DNA of 43,767 nucleotides from Bartonella gabonensis (GTDB lineage Bacteria; Pseudomonadota; Alphaproteobacteria; Rhizobiales; Rhizobiaceae): NCBI RefSeq assembly GCF_903679515.1, contig NZ_CAHOYM010000016.1, positions 1 to 43,767 of the forward strand, read 5' to 3'. Shown piece by piece: positions 43,451 to 43,767 of this stretch (position 1 is its first letter; each line of letters starts with the position of its first letter). The notes under the pieces were generated by a model. It saw only the letters and a program-made list of their open reading frames with translations, ran no database searches and was not told where the DNA came from. The position numbers and the translations under genes were made by a program.

Positions 43451-43767
43451 ATGCATTTTACAAATGCTACAACAAGCAATGCTTATGCATTGCATACAAC
43501 AGCTCAAAAAATTACTTGTGCATTACGTGGAGTTTGGCATGGGGATTATGGACTTGCCCGTTGCCCTGCTCATGATGATCAATTGCCTAGCTTATCTCTT
43601 TCTAATGGACATGATGGGCCCCTTTTACTCACTTGTTATGCTGGTTGCTCTTTTAGAGAGATCATACAAGCGCTTAGAAGAATTGGCTTGCTGGGGAAAC
43701 AAGCCTTTTTTGATAAAGCTTATGATCATACGCTTTCTTTCTCAAAACAGTTTTGTGCTGATCTCAA
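43451..43767 (+). CDS. Phage/island zinc-finger primase, N-terminal part
   Basis: The frame opens at ATG 43451 and runs off the window. The first 105 residues include the primase zinc-binding pattern CPAHDDQLPSLSLS ... GPLLLTCYAGCSFREII (Cys and His at about 37, 40, 62 and 66), typical of toprim primases of P4-like and other prophages. A full protein would prime replication of the excised island, often with a helicase domain. Downstream parts are not visible. An aggaaggga SD-like stretch precedes the start. Confidence 0.85.
   Translation, partial: MHFTNATTSNAYALHTTAQKITCALRGVWHGDYGLARCPAHDDQLPSLSLSNGHDGPLLLTCYAGCSFREIIQALRRIGLLGKQAFFDKAYDHTLSFSKQFCADL

Overview
The window looks like an accessory region of a Bartonella chromosome, most likely a rodent- or animal-associated species. 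This rests on AT-rich sequence, a tandem family of Bartonella-type autotransporters, an alphaproteobacterial gene set (DRL-like oxidoreductase, COG0523 GTPase, MetNIQ, Asd) and P2/P4-like phage genes at the two ends. The species cannot be fixed from the sequence alone.

Layout. 1-328: 3' end of a P2-type phage late-control D (tail) gene, then about 530 bp without genes and a minus-strand tRNA-Gln(CUG). 999-4705: minus-strand ferric-siderophore ABC transporter operon (binding protein, two permeases, ATPase) with a strong hairpin terminator after the binding-protein gene. 4904-26671: six plus-strand paralogous autotransporter units. Four are intact (1937, 1068, 1011 and 1112 aa) and two are decayed pseudogenes. 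The first gene carries two complete passenger modules in front of one beta-barrel; the third carries a 48-bp in-frame tandem repeat. A short orphan gene at 31509 keeps the family-type promoter and signal peptide but has no passenger or barrel.

27725-30504: minus-strand cluster of creatininase-family amidohydrolase, COG0523 (CobW-like) metallochaperone GTPase and WD40 protein. 32131-33513: minus-strand NAD(P) oxidoreductase resembling Brucella DRL, the alternative DXP reductoisomerase of the MEP isoprenoid pathway. 33664: MaoC-like hydratase. 35400-37953: metQ-metN-metI methionine importer (minus). 38479: secreted SH3-domain protein. 39645: asd (minus). 41197 to the end: P4-like island start, with an XRE regulator frameshifted near its start, an intact tyrosine integrase, an AlpA-like regulator, a nested hairpin and the 5' part of a zinc-finger primase.

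Two decayed copies of the same integrase lie at 18346-18642 and 34388-35054. All three copies are preceded by the same upstream segment at 117-120 bp, and a fourth copy of that segment stands alone at 35176 beside a decayed fragment resembling the 3' end of metI. This indicates repeated insertion and loss of one island family in this region.

The surface-protein array, with pseudogene copies, a repeat-bearing linker, shared promoters and a patch of near identity between neighbouring units, has the architecture of a locus that diversifies by recombination. The divergent siderophore operon shares its control region with the first autotransporter gene, so iron-linked co-regulation is possible but unproven.
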